Source of the DNA: Clostridiaceae bacterium
GTDB taxonomy: Bacteria > Bacillota > Clostridia > Lachnospirales > Lachnospiraceae
Length of the DNA: 33,795 nucleotides
Reading direction: 5' to 3'
NCBI GenBank assembly: GCA_910574345.1
Contig: CAJSZV010000036.1
Coordinates: 1 to 33,795 of the forward strand
A program made the translations under genes and the position numbers. Numbering within the stretch: the first letter of the stretch is position 1; the number at the start of each line of letters is the position of its first letter. This document shows positions 8,574 through 15,384 of this stretch, in pieces. The notes beneath the pieces were generated by a model that made no database searches, had not been told where the DNA came from, and was given only the letters and a program-made list of their open reading frames with translations.

Positions 8574-8607
8574 AAATGGCTCATTCCGTATGGGGAGTGA
8601 GCCATTT
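8574..8607. terminator. Bidirectional terminator hairpin
   Basis: AAATGGCTCATTCC pairs with GGGAGTGAGCCATTT (one G-U pair) over a short loop. It lies between the convergent XRE gene (+) and the small minus-strand gene ending at 8620. T residues follow on the minus strand, so termination is best supported for that direction. Confidence 0.75.
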
Positions 8608-8619
8608 AACTATAGAGAA

Positions 8620-8964
8620 TCAACTTCTGATTTTTTCAATCATCCTTTCTACATTCGGGTTGCTTTTCAGGATACCCAGTCCGGCAAGCAGCTGGATACA
8701 GTCAACATATCCCTGGCAGTATGCCGTTTGCTCTTCTACAAAGGCCTGGTGGTTCAGGCTGTCGATATAGTTTTCAATACATGCTTTCTGATCAGATGTC
8801 ATTACCTCCAACACATCTTCAAGCTCTTCTTCTGCCTCTTTCTTAAGCCTTAATGCCTCCTCTGCCTCCGGCAGCCGGATATAGCTTTCCCTTTTCACAT
8901 CCTCACAGTGCAAGGTATTCAGAACCGTTCCTATTTTTTCCCAGACAATGTTCTGCATTTCCAT
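8620..8964 (-). CDS. Small acidic conserved-type protein (possible DUF6809)
   Basis: The ATG at 8964 has AAGGAG four bases upstream; the ATG at 8958 with a spacing of ten is an alternative. Upstream extension to 9102 has no ribosome site and would run across the divergent promoter. The product is 114 residues, mostly helical and acidic, with an EEAEEELEDVLEVM segment and a C-terminal YCQGYVDCIQLLAGLGIL. I recall similar short Lachnospiraceae proteins annotated DUF6809, but cannot verify this. It has no known function. It is divergently placed relative to the XRE gene at 9111 and may be controlled by it. Confidence 0.65.
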   Translation of the reverse strand: MEMQNIVWEKIGTVLNTLHCEDVKRESYIRLPEAEEALRLKKEAEEELEDVLEVMTSDQKACIENYIDSLNHQAFVEEQTAYCQGYVDCIQLLAGLGILKSNPNVERMIEKIRS

Positions 8965-9041
8965 AGTTCTCCTTCCATTTCTATATGATAAAGATACCTT
9001 AATTATTGTAATCAATTCATAGAATTTGGTTTTTTCTTCAA

Positions 9042-9110
9042 ACTTCATCTTTAGAAGTATATTACCATTTTGATTCGGTAAAATCAATCCTAGATACTTC
9101 ATCTTTAGAA
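9042..9110. promoter_or_regulatory. Repeated operator-like sites in divergent promoter
   Basis: ACTTCATCTTTAGAA occurs twice without mismatch, at 9042-9056 and 9096-9110, 54 bases apart; the second copy touches the start codon of the XRE gene. Each contains a TTC...GAA dyad. Between them lies an inverted repeat TTGATT-N6-AATCAA (9070-9087). The region is divergent between 8964 (-) and 9111 (+), so these are good candidates for binding sites of the adjacent XRE protein. Confidence 0.6.
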
Positions 9111-9374
9111 ATGAGGGAAGGAATGAAGATTTACTGGAACGGTGAGTCGAAGAACATTATTGGAAACAAAGTGAAAGAATTGCGGAAGGCCCAGGGGATT
9201 TCTCAGAAAATGCTTGCCGCACGGCTGCAAACGGAAGGGTTTGAATTTACAGATCTGACAATTTTAAGGATTGAGCAGGGGAAGCGGTTCGTGCCGGATT
9301 ATGAGATTGTGGCGATTGCCAGTTACTTTCATGTATCTGCGGATTATCTTTTGGGGATTGAGGGAAAAGAATAA
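9111..9374 (+). CDS. XRE-family helix-turn-helix regulator, small
   Basis: 87 residues if the first ATG is used. Neither the ATG at 9111 nor that at 9123 has a well-spaced ribosome site; GGAAGGA lies between them and is too close to the second. A leaderless or weakly translated message is possible. Residues about 15-80 form an XRE domain: VKELRKAQGISQKMLAARLQ, then FTDLTILRIEQGKR, ending in the FHVSADYLLGI signature common in Firmicute XRE proteins. It likely represses its own divergent promoter through the repeated sites upstream. A terminator-like hairpin with a T tract follows the stop codon. Confidence 0.82.
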   Translation: MREGMKIYWNGESKNIIGNKVKELRKAQGISQKMLAARLQTEGFEFTDLTILRIEQGKRFVPDYEIVAIASYFHVSADYLLGIEGKE

Positions 9375-9426
9375 GCAACATTGTCGCTGAATTGGTTTTC
9401 CGCGATATATGCTGCTTATTTTTTGT
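9370..9426 (+). terminator. Rho-independent terminator after XRE gene
   Basis: AATAAGCA near 9370 pairs with TGCTTATT near 9413-9420, with a further interrupted stem inside (TCGC/GCGA), followed by a T-rich run. It overlaps the stop codon of the XRE gene at 9372-9374. Confidence 0.6.
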
Positions 9427-9454
9427 AATAACTTAAAATTGTTTGATACACTGG

Positions 9455-9877
9455 CTATCCATCCAACGCACCATTAAACTTATAACCAATCCCCCATACC
9501 GTCAAAATATAAATTGGCCTCGCCGGATCTGGTTCGATCTTCTTTCTGATTCTATGGATCAGACTTACCACATTGTCTTCTGCACCCAGGTAGGGCAGAT
9601 TCCATACCTGTTCGTAGATTTGCTTTTTAGAAAATACTTGTTTGGGATGACTGGCTAATAAGTAGAGGATATCGAACTCATAATTGGTCAATTCAACATA
9701 GATGCCATCTCGTTTGAAAGTCCGGTATTTTAGATCGATCTCAATACCATTGTACCGTATGCTGTTGGTTGTAGAAGAATCATTTCTCATTTCACTCTTG
9801 TTCTTTTCTTTGAGAAATTGGAATAGCTCTTTAAAAGTACTTCCGTCATCATACAATATCATTAGCATTTTCTTCAT
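9455..9877 (-). CDS. Winged-helix OmpR-type DNA-binding protein lacking receiver
   Basis: 140 residues. The C-terminal ~95 residues are a Trans_reg_C winged helix: IRYNGIEIDLKYRTF, ELTNYEFDILYLLASHPKQVFSK, then the recognition helix NVVSLIHRIRKKIEP and wing WGIGYKFNG. The N-terminal ~40 residues are far too short for a response-regulator receiver and show no phospho-acceptor aspartate pattern. A GGAAGG site about eleven bases before the ATG supports this start, so it may be expressed as is. It is either a stand-alone winged-helix regulator or the remnant of a two-component response regulator; no histidine kinase gene is nearby. The adjacent broken MATE gene shows that this stretch has been decaying. 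Confidence 0.75.
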   Translation of the reverse strand: MKKMLMILYDDGSTFKELFQFLKEKNKSEMRNDSSTTNSIRYNGIEIDLKYRTFKRDGIYVELTNYEFDILYLLASHPKQVFSKKQIYEQVWNLPYLGAEDNVVSLIHRIRKKIEPDPARPIYILTVWGIGYKFNGALDG

Positions 9878-9980
9878 TTTTTGCTATGCCTTCCATCGCC
9901 GTTGTTTATTATTCTATCTATATCTCTGTTTCAGGAGCCACGTTTTATATTTGTTTCTATTATTGCAATTCCGATATTTG

Positions 9981-10422
9981 AAGATAAGTAACTCAGGCTT
10001 CCATCATGTCATCTTCCACTTCCCCAAAGAGCACCCTTAAAAGCTACCTGTTCAACATCAGCACAAAACCAGTGATGAAAATGGAAAATGCTTTTGGCAC
10101 CATAAGAAGTTGCCTGAAAGACCGATTACAGTTCTCCTGATTCCTCCTGCCTATATACTGGCTCACCACGACAACTCTGCCGGCAACCAGCGCAGAAAAC
10201 AGATAAATGAAAATGGTATTAAACATATTCACCAGGGCGTCCCGATACTGCTGCCTCCCCGGCATAGCTTACCATAAAGGTGTCCGCCACTCCCACCAGA
10301 ACCGCCAGAAGCTGTTCCATAAATAAAGGCATAATTAACACTTTTAAGTCCTCATTGGAAAATATTTTCCTCTCTCTAGGAATCATCCTTTTGGGTTCTA
10401 TTAGTTTTACCAGAAGCCTCAT
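9981..10422 (-). pseudogene. MATE-family efflux transporter, N-terminal remnant
   Basis: The frame starting at 10422 has GGGAGG just upstream, 13 bases after the flavodoxin stop, so the start is intact. It encodes a MATE N-terminus (LIMPLFMEQLLAVLVGVADTFMVSYAGEAAVSG). Near 10230 the frame shifts: ALVNMFNTIFIYLFSALVAG continues in another frame. It then meets an in-frame TAG at 10044-10046, yet MATE-like sequence (LLRVLFGEVEDDMMEA) carries on to about 9995. The remaining two thirds of the usual ~450 residues are absent. Intact members export cations or drugs using Na+ or H+ gradients. This copy is not functional. Confidence 0.85.
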
Positions 10423-10435
10423 GCTGTCCTCCCGC

Positions 10436-11170
10436 CTAATCCTGCCCTATATCCCCAAGCCACTTTTCCACACTGCTCTGGGCGCTGTCCGCCCCCGATC
10501 CGCTGACCGCAAGTCCCTCAAGAACCGTTGCTCCGCTTTCCAGCTCTGCAATGGTTCCCGGCGTTCCCGACAGCCCACTGCCACCGCTAGTACAGAATGG
10601 AGCAATGGTCTTTCCGCTGAAATCATAAGTATCAAAAAACGTGTACAGAATCCGCGGCATATCCCCCCACCAGATTGGATATCCCACATAAACAATCTCA
10701 TATTGCTCAAAATTCGTTATGCCGCCTTGTATAGCAGGACGGGCATCCGGGTCGTTCTGCTCCGCAGTTGCCCGTGTGGTGGAATCACTGTAGTTTAAAT
10801 CCTCCTCTGAATAGGGTTCCTGCGGCACAATCTCATAGATATCCGCCTCTTGCAGCCCTGCAAGGGTCTGCGCAACCGCTTTTGTATTCCCTGTAGCTGA
10901 AAAATATACCACCAGCGCCTTTACTTCCCCTCCTTCCGGGTCCCCCAATGACGGTTCCTCATCCGTTTCCAGCCCGTTTTCCTCCTGCACATCCGAAGAC
11001 GGCTGAGTTCCCTCTGTATTCTCTCCTTCCGTGCTTTTCTCCTCTGCCGCCTGCACGGATGCCTCCGGCGGGACGCTCCCGGACAAATCCTCTTCCTCCT
11101 TCCCGCTGCCGCAGGCAGCAAGGCCAAGTACCAATGCCAGTGTCACAAAAACAGTAAACAGTTTCTTCAT
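10436..11170 (-). CDS. Flavodoxin-domain lipoprotein
   Basis: 244 residues with AGGAGG nine bases before the ATG. Residues 1-20 are a lipoprotein signal peptide ending in the lipobox LAAC (Cys20). A Glu/Ser/Gly-rich linker runs to about residue 80. A flavodoxin domain follows: the FMN phosphate loop SATGNT in VVYFSATGNTKAVA, then YPIWWGDMPRILYTFF and FCTSGGSGLSGTPGTI, which line the isoalloxazine site. Flavodoxins are one- or two-electron carriers and are normally cytoplasmic; the lipobox predicts attachment to the outer face of the membrane. It is the distal intact gene of a six-gene cluster with two other exported flavodoxins. The redox partners are unknown, and how FMN is loaded outside the cell is not shown by the sequence. 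Confidence 0.88.
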   Translation of the reverse strand: MKKLFTVFVTLALVLGLAACGSGKEEEDLSGSVPPEASVQAAEEKSTEGENTEGTQPSSDVQEENGLETDEEPSLGDPEGGEVKALVVYFSATGNTKAVAQTLAGLQEADIYEIVPQEPYSEEDLNYSDSTTRATAEQNDPDARPAIQGGITNFEQYEIVYVGYPIWWGDMPRILYTFFDTYDFSGKTIAPFCTSGGSGLSGTPGTIAELESGATVLEGLAVSGSGADSAQSSVEKWLGDIGQD

Positions 11171-11242
11171 AAATAAATTCCTCCTTTTTCGCCTGTTTAT
11201 AACAGTTCAGATACCCCTGAACCGTTGCGTCTATTTTTCCAT

Positions 11243-12172
11243 TCAATACCAGTCATGCTTCTCATTCCGGTCAAGTGCATTGATTTGCTCCATCTCGTCT
11301 GCCGATAAAGTAAAATGATACAACTCCATATTCTCCCTGATATGATTCGGATTGCTGGAACCAGGGATAACCACAACATTTTTTTGCAGATTCCAGCGGA
11401 GAATCACCTGTGCAGAAGACACCTGATGTTTTCCGGCAATCTTAGTGATTACCGGATCACCCAGCAGTTCTGCCGTATGCCCTCTGCCTCCCAATGGATA
11501 CCATCCCTGCACAACGATTCCCTGTTCCTGAATGAACGGAATAACATCATTTTCCTGATAATAGGGATGAATCTCATTCTGTATCAGCGCAGGAACCGTA
11601 TCTACCTGAGAAAGAAAATCTGTCAGTTCCTCTATATACCAGTTGGACAGACCAATAGAACGAATTTTTCCAGCCTCCACAAACTGTTCCATGGCTTTAT
11701 ATGCCTTTACATCATTTTCATCCGGATGATGTAACAGCATCATATCCACATAGCCAATATTCAGCCTGTCCAGACACGCCTGAATAGACTGCTCCGGATG
11801 TTCCATCTCGCTTCCAGGATATAATTTGGTAATCACAAACACATCTTCCCGTTCAATGATTCCCTCATCTATGGCCTGCCTGACAGCCTCCCCTATTTCT
11901 TGCTCATTCCCATACGCAGAAGCGGTGTCAATGAGACGCACGCCACTGGACAACGCTGTTTTTACAGAATTGATACATTCATCCCCATGAAGACTATAAG
12001 TTCCCAGACCATTGACCGGCATTTCATAGCCGCTGTTCAGCAGCACGGTCCTGGTCTCAAAATTAAATTCCGCTTTTACAGCTGTCCCATTTTTCCCCTG
12101 TCCACTTTTTCCATATACGGTTATAGCAAACAGCAGCAATAAAATAAGCGCGGCCCCAAAGGTTTTCTTCAT
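11243..12172 (-). CDS. Aldo/keto reductase with N-terminal signal anchor
   Basis: The ATG at 12172 is preceded by AGGAGG nine bases upstream and gives 309 residues; a longer frame to 12271 only reads into the neighbouring gene. Residues 4-20 are a hydrophobic segment (FGAALILLLLFAITVYG) after two lysines, so the enzyme is probably anchored or exported; no lipobox Cys is present. The AKR catalytic tetrad is complete: Asp82, Tyr87 in DTASAYGNE, Lys116 in ITKLYPG, and His148 (or His149) in LLHHP. GLSNWYIEEL and IPGSSNPNHIRENM are the expected NADP-site motifs. AKRs reduce aldehydes and ketones with NADPH. NADPH is not normally available outside the membrane, which makes the signal segment puzzling. 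It lies between the two flavodoxin lipoprotein genes. Confidence 0.87.
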   Translation of the reverse strand: MKKTFGAALILLLLFAITVYGKSGQGKNGTAVKAEFNFETRTVLLNSGYEMPVNGLGTYSLHGDECINSVKTALSSGVRLIDTASAYGNEQEIGEAVRQAIDEGIIEREDVFVITKLYPGSEMEHPEQSIQACLDRLNIGYVDMMLLHHPDENDVKAYKAMEQFVEAGKIRSIGLSNWYIEELTDFLSQVDTVPALIQNEIHPYYQENDVIPFIQEQGIVVQGWYPLGGRGHTAELLGDPVITKIAGKHQVSSAQVILRWNLQKNVVVIPGSSNPNHIRENMELYHFTLSADEMEQINALDRNEKHDWY

Positions 12173-12200
12173 CTCAATCCGCCTCCTTCCCCAATTTCCT

Positions 12201-13640
12201 CTATGAAAGTCCCAGTCCCAAAATCCACTGCTCCACCTCCATCTCTGCCTGCTCCATATGATCTCCGTCAAATGCGATTCCCTCTAAAACATTGGAATCC
12301 GAAATTATGTTCGCAATATCCTCATAACTTCCGCCTGCCCCATATCCCTGATGAGTACAAAATGGGACTACCGTTTTTCCTGAAAAATCATATTCCTGAA
12401 GAAATCCCCGAACCGCCTGGGGAATTGTTGCCGCCCATACCGGATATCCAATAAAAACAGTTTTGTAATCCTCCATGTTCAATGAGTCTTCTTTCAGTTC
12501 AGGAATGACTCCTTCTTTTATCTCTCTATGATTTTGCTCCACCGTTTCGTCAAAATCCGCCGGATACATGGTCCTGGTCTGAATCAGATGAATCCTTCCG
12601 CCCACCTCATTCTGTATCAGCCGGGCAGCATATTCTGTTATTCCATACCGTTCATTTCCCCTTACCATCATACTGGCAGAACTGTTGGCATCCGTTCCTT
12701 CCGGATATTCCGTATTTCCAACCCGTGAGAAATACGCAATCAATACATCCGAACCATTTCCCTGCTCCACGGGCCGGGCGGCCTGTTCCTTCTGATCCTC
12801 TATTGGAACCAGTTCCTGCTCCCTGAGCCATTCCTCCACTTTTGGCTGCGCCTGCAAAATATCGGCCCGGTAAATTCCAAGAGGTTCATATACAACTGCC
12901 GTCTCTGGCAAAGCACGCTCCAGTTCCCGCACGGTAGCGCCAATCCCGCCAGTTCCATGGGCACAGAAAGGAACCACCATTTTCCCGGAAAAGTCGTAGC
13001 TTTCCAGAAATGTGACCACTGGCATGGGAAGGGAACTCCACCAGTTAGGGAACCCGATAAATATGGTTTCATACTCATCAAATCCCTCCACCTGGGATTT
13101 TAACTCCGGTCTTGTTCCATGTGCCCTTTCCTCAGACGCCCTGTCCATACATTCGTTATAGTCACTGGGATAGCTTTCCACTGTCTGAATGGAAAACAGA
13201 TCCCCTCCTGTCTCCTGATGTATCCAGTCTGCAATCATTGCCGTGTTCCCCGGCTGTACCAGACTGGCCGAGCTTATTGCGTCCGTTCCATATCTGCTGG
13301 CATCTCCCATGGCCTCATAATGCTCCATAGCACTGGCCACCGCCCTATCCTGGTCTGTCACCACTGTATTATCCGCCCAGGTAAAATAAGCAATCAATGT
13401 TTTCTCATTGGATTGTTCCTCGCCTGCTGCCTGCATCATGCCCGTCCCTGATACCGTCCGGGCTGCAGCCTGGGTTGTATCTGTCCTAAGCACGTTTCCG
13501 GCTGCTGCCGGTGTTGTATCTGCCTCCGGCACAGCTCTCACGAAAGCCAGCCGTCCCTCTGTGGCCCCCGATGCCTGGGTACATGCTGTCAGACACACGG
13601 CGGCGGCCGACAGTATCCCCATTATCTTCCAAATCCTCAT
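12201..13640 (-). CDS. Double-flavodoxin-domain lipoprotein
   Basis: 479 residues; AAAGGAG lies ten bases before the ATG. The signal peptide ends in lipobox LTAC (Cys20), followed by an Ala/Thr-rich linker. Two flavodoxin domains occur in tandem: about 82-280 (TLIAYFTWADNT, FIGFPNWWSSLPMPVVTFL, FCAHGTGGIGATV) and about 295-479 (VLIAYFSRVGNTEY, FIGYPVWAATIPQAVRGFL, FCTHQGYGAGGSY). Both are of the long type in which the phosphate loop is followed by an insertion ending in a second GNT or GIT motif. Such fused pairs could hold two FMNs and pass electrons along one polypeptide. The gene is 28 bases upstream of the aldo/keto reductase. Function as an extracytoplasmic electron carrier is inferred from the lipobox. 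Confidence 0.87.
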   Translation of the reverse strand: MRIWKIMGILSAAAVCLTACTQASGATEGRLAFVRAVPEADTTPAAAGNVLRTDTTQAAARTVSGTGMMQAAGEEQSNEKTLIAYFTWADNTVVTDQDRAVASAMEHYEAMGDASRYGTDAISSASLVQPGNTAMIADWIHQETGGDLFSIQTVESYPSDYNECMDRASEERAHGTRPELKSQVEGFDEYETIFIGFPNWWSSLPMPVVTFLESYDFSGKMVVPFCAHGTGGIGATVRELERALPETAVVYEPLGIYRADILQAQPKVEEWLREQELVPIEDQKEQAARPVEQGNGSDVLIAYFSRVGNTEYPEGTDANSSASMMVRGNERYGITEYAARLIQNEVGGRIHLIQTRTMYPADFDETVEQNHREIKEGVIPELKEDSLNMEDYKTVFIGYPVWAATIPQAVRGFLQEYDFSGKTVVPFCTHQGYGAGGSYEDIANIISDSNVLEGIAFDGDHMEQAEMEVEQWILGLGLS

Positions 13641-13664
13641 AAATCTGTATCTCCTTTCGTTACT

Positions 13665-14426
13665 TTAATGGTCCCGCCGCCAGACAGGCGGCATGCATTC
13701 CGGCATGCCAAGTGTGCCTGCCAGACTTTCATGTGCGGTGGTGCGTCCGCTGCCGGCGCATACAGGTTTTCTATGTCCGCCCTGGCTTTTTAGTATCTTT
13801 CTCCCACAATAAGCCAGATAAATAAAGAATCCTGTCATCGCCAGATAATCCCCATAAAACAAAAGCCTTGACTCGCTGTAATCAAGAAACACAAATTCTG
13901 TCCGCAAAAAAAGATAAGTAACAATATCTCTTTTTAAAAAGACCCAGCCTCCATACATGGCAAGTCCTGCTGCCAGGAGCCTTAACCTCCCCATCCTTTT
14001 CTGCTGCCTTCCAAACATCCCAAAGACTATGCCCCAGTGCAGCCCCAGATGAACTGCCGTCAAAACAAAACTCCAGTAAGCCGCTGCCATATGAAGCAGC
14101 CTTCCCATCCTGGTCATTCCACGAATCGGCAAAAAGGAAAAAACATAGCGGGAAAGAATAACCGAACTTACCATCAAACCGATCATTCCCATAAGCAGCA
14201 GCATATTCACTGTCAAAGTCAAAGCCCGCATTCTGTCGTATCTCCCACGAAACAGACTCCTATACCACTTCCGGTTCATCACCTGATGTATAATAAAAAG
14301 TAAAAAAATTCCTGCTCCCGCCCATTCGTGAGCCGCCTCACCCCAGAGCTGATAACCCATCAGAAACAAAAGAAGAATCAGCATGGACAAGTCTATGGCC
14401 ATTTTCAAAAGCTGCCTTTTTTTCAA
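13665..14426 (-). CDS. Membrane protein, DUF4405 / cytochrome-b-like
   Basis: I place the start at a TTG codon (14426), since GGAGG lies seven bases before it; the longer frame to 14519 has no ribosome site and overlaps the upstream gene. The product has 253 residues with about six hydrophobic helices. Histidines within or near helices (AAHEWAGAG, FIIHQVMNR, LLHMAAAY, AVHLGLHWG) match the DUF4405 type, in which paired His could hold b-type haem. This would make it a route for electrons across the membrane to the exported flavodoxins (inference). The last ~35 residues, after KILKSQ, are encoded by a copy of the dispersed repeat (13674-13770), so the native C-terminus was replaced or extended. 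A palindrome sits in its promoter. Confidence 0.75.
   Translation of the reverse strand: MKKRQLLKMAIDLSMLILLLFLMGYQLWGEAAHEWAGAGIFLLFIIHQVMNRKWYRSLFRGRYDRMRALTLTVNMLLLMGMIGLMVSSVILSRYVFSFLPIRGMTRMGRLLHMAAAYWSFVLTAVHLGLHWGIVFGMFGRQQKRMGRLRLLAAGLAMYGGWVFLKRDIVTYLFLRTEFVFLDYSESRLLFYGDYLAMTGFFIYLAYCGRKILKSQGGHRKPVCAGSGRTTAHESLAGTLGMPECMPPVWRRDH
13674..13770. repeat. Hairpin-rich dispersed repeat, short copy
   Basis: It shares with 15164-15384 the order CCGCC-loop-GGCGG, GGCGGCATGCATTC, then GCCAGACTT, CATGTG, GGTGGTGCGTCCG, CGCATAC and GGTTT. The loops and some stems differ: CCGCC AGACA GGCGG here against CCGCC GATTA GGCGG there. A GCATGC...GCATGC stem is specific to this copy. It overlaps the 3' end of the membrane-protein gene. 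Confidence 0.75.
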
Positions 14427-14450
14427 TTTCCAACCTCCACTATAGGTTTT

Positions 14451-14465
14451 CTGACACAGTGTCAG
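14451..14465. promoter_or_regulatory. Perfect 15-bp palindrome, probable operator
   Basis: CTGACACAGTGTCAG is a perfect dyad around one base, 25 bases upstream of the TTG start at 14426. TAATAC next to it on the minus strand could serve as a -10 element, which would put the dyad over the transcription start. This form (TGACAC-N-GTGTCA) is typical of TetR-family operators. No TetR gene is in the window. Confidence 0.6.
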
Positions 14466-14490
14466 TATTACATCAAAAATATATAGCCGT

Positions 14491-15078
14491 TCACTCCAAC
14501 CCAGAGATTTCCATTTCACCCGATATCTCCCCGATCATTTCCCCTCCGGATACCACCTTGCCCAGTTCATATAAAGAGCCGTTGGGATTATAGCTTCCAT
14601 AAAACAGTACCACATCCCCCCATGGCTCATAATAAGCCAAAGTTCCCACACTGCCGTCTGTAGACGGAGCATTTGTCACATCCAGTTTCTCCGGCGGGTA
14701 AAAAGTCTTTTCATTATTACTGAAATCCTCATTCTCCACAGTCATTGGAAGCTGTTCATAAAGCTCCCTGGCCGCTGTACTGTCATTTAGCGCAAAGGTG
14801 ATTACATTTCCGTTTGCCTTTATCTGAATCATTCTTGCGCTGCTGTCTGTCTCTGCCATTTGCGTACCGCTCCTTTTCGTTTCATCTATATTCTCTGTTT
14901 CCGCAGTCACCTCAAAATAGCTTTCCATATCCTCTGTCTCCCCATCCGTCTCAAAACGGCTTTCCGTCTCTGTAACCTCTGTTACAGAAACATTTCCCGT
15001 ATCTGCTTTCTGACGCTGGCAGCCGGCCAGCGCTCCCGCAAGGCAAAGCAGCATTCCCGCTTTCTTCCATGTCTGCAT
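14491..15078 (-). CDS. Cyclophilin-like-fold lipoprotein
   Basis: 195 residues. AAAGGAG lies thirteen bases before the ATG, a rather long spacing. The signal peptide ends in lipobox LAGC (Cys20). A Thr/Glu-rich linker runs to about residue 80. The C-terminal ~110 residues match the bacterial cyclophilin-like fold (Cyclophil_like): IQIKANGNVITFALNDSTAARELYEQLP, FYPPEKLDV and the glycine-rich GTLAYYEPWGDVVLFYGSY. This family lacks proline isomerase evidence and often accompanies flavodoxins and aldo/keto reductases in Firmicute gene clusters; its biochemical role is unsettled. Here it is predicted on the cell surface, like its neighbours. The palindromic operator follows, before the membrane-protein gene. 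Confidence 0.82.
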   Translation of the reverse strand: MQTWKKAGMLLCLAGALAGCQRQKADTGNVSVTEVTETESRFETDGETEDMESYFEVTAETENIDETKRSGTQMAETDSSARMIQIKANGNVITFALNDSTAARELYEQLPMTVENEDFSNNEKTFYPPEKLDVTNAPSTDGSVGTLAYYEPWGDVVLFYGSYNPNGSLYELGKVVSGGEMIGEISGEMEISGLE

Positions 15079-15163
15079 AATCCGTCTCTGTCTCCTTTCT
15101 GATGTATATCCGCAGCCTGACCGGACCTTGCCAGGCAGGCTTGTTTTTCTGCTTACTGTGAAA

Positions 15164-15384
15164 GTTCAGCGCTCCGGCGCTGAACTGTGCGAAAACGGGG
15201 TCACGAAGTGACATATTCCACTCCCGTTTTCTGCACATCCGCCGCCGATTAGGCGGCATGCATTCTGGGTTGCTGTGTGCCTATGGCACACGTTCAGCAA
15301 CGACCGAAACGGAGCGTAGACCCCAATGCGCCCGCCAGACTTACATGTGAGGTGGTGCGTCCGATGCCGGGCGCATACTGGTTT
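15164..15384. repeat. Hairpin-rich dispersed repeat, long copy
   Basis: About 220 bases made almost entirely of stem-loops on the + strand: GTTCAGCGC-TCCG-GCGCTGAAC (15164-15185); AAAACGGG...CCCGTTTT enclosing GTCAC-GAA-GTGAC; CCGCC-GATTA-GGCGG; GTTGCTG and CAGCAAC enclosing GTGTGCC-TAT-GGCACAC; and GCGCCC...GGGCGC. The right end reaches the stop codon of the gene ending at 15383. A shorter diverged copy is at 13674-13770 in the same orientation. Both are probably members of a larger genomic family. Confidence 0.78.

Noticed and set aside
11201-11226. GTTCAG...CTGAAC hairpin between the flavodoxin and reductase genes
   Set aside because: Short stem with no T run; too weak to call a terminator or regulatory site.
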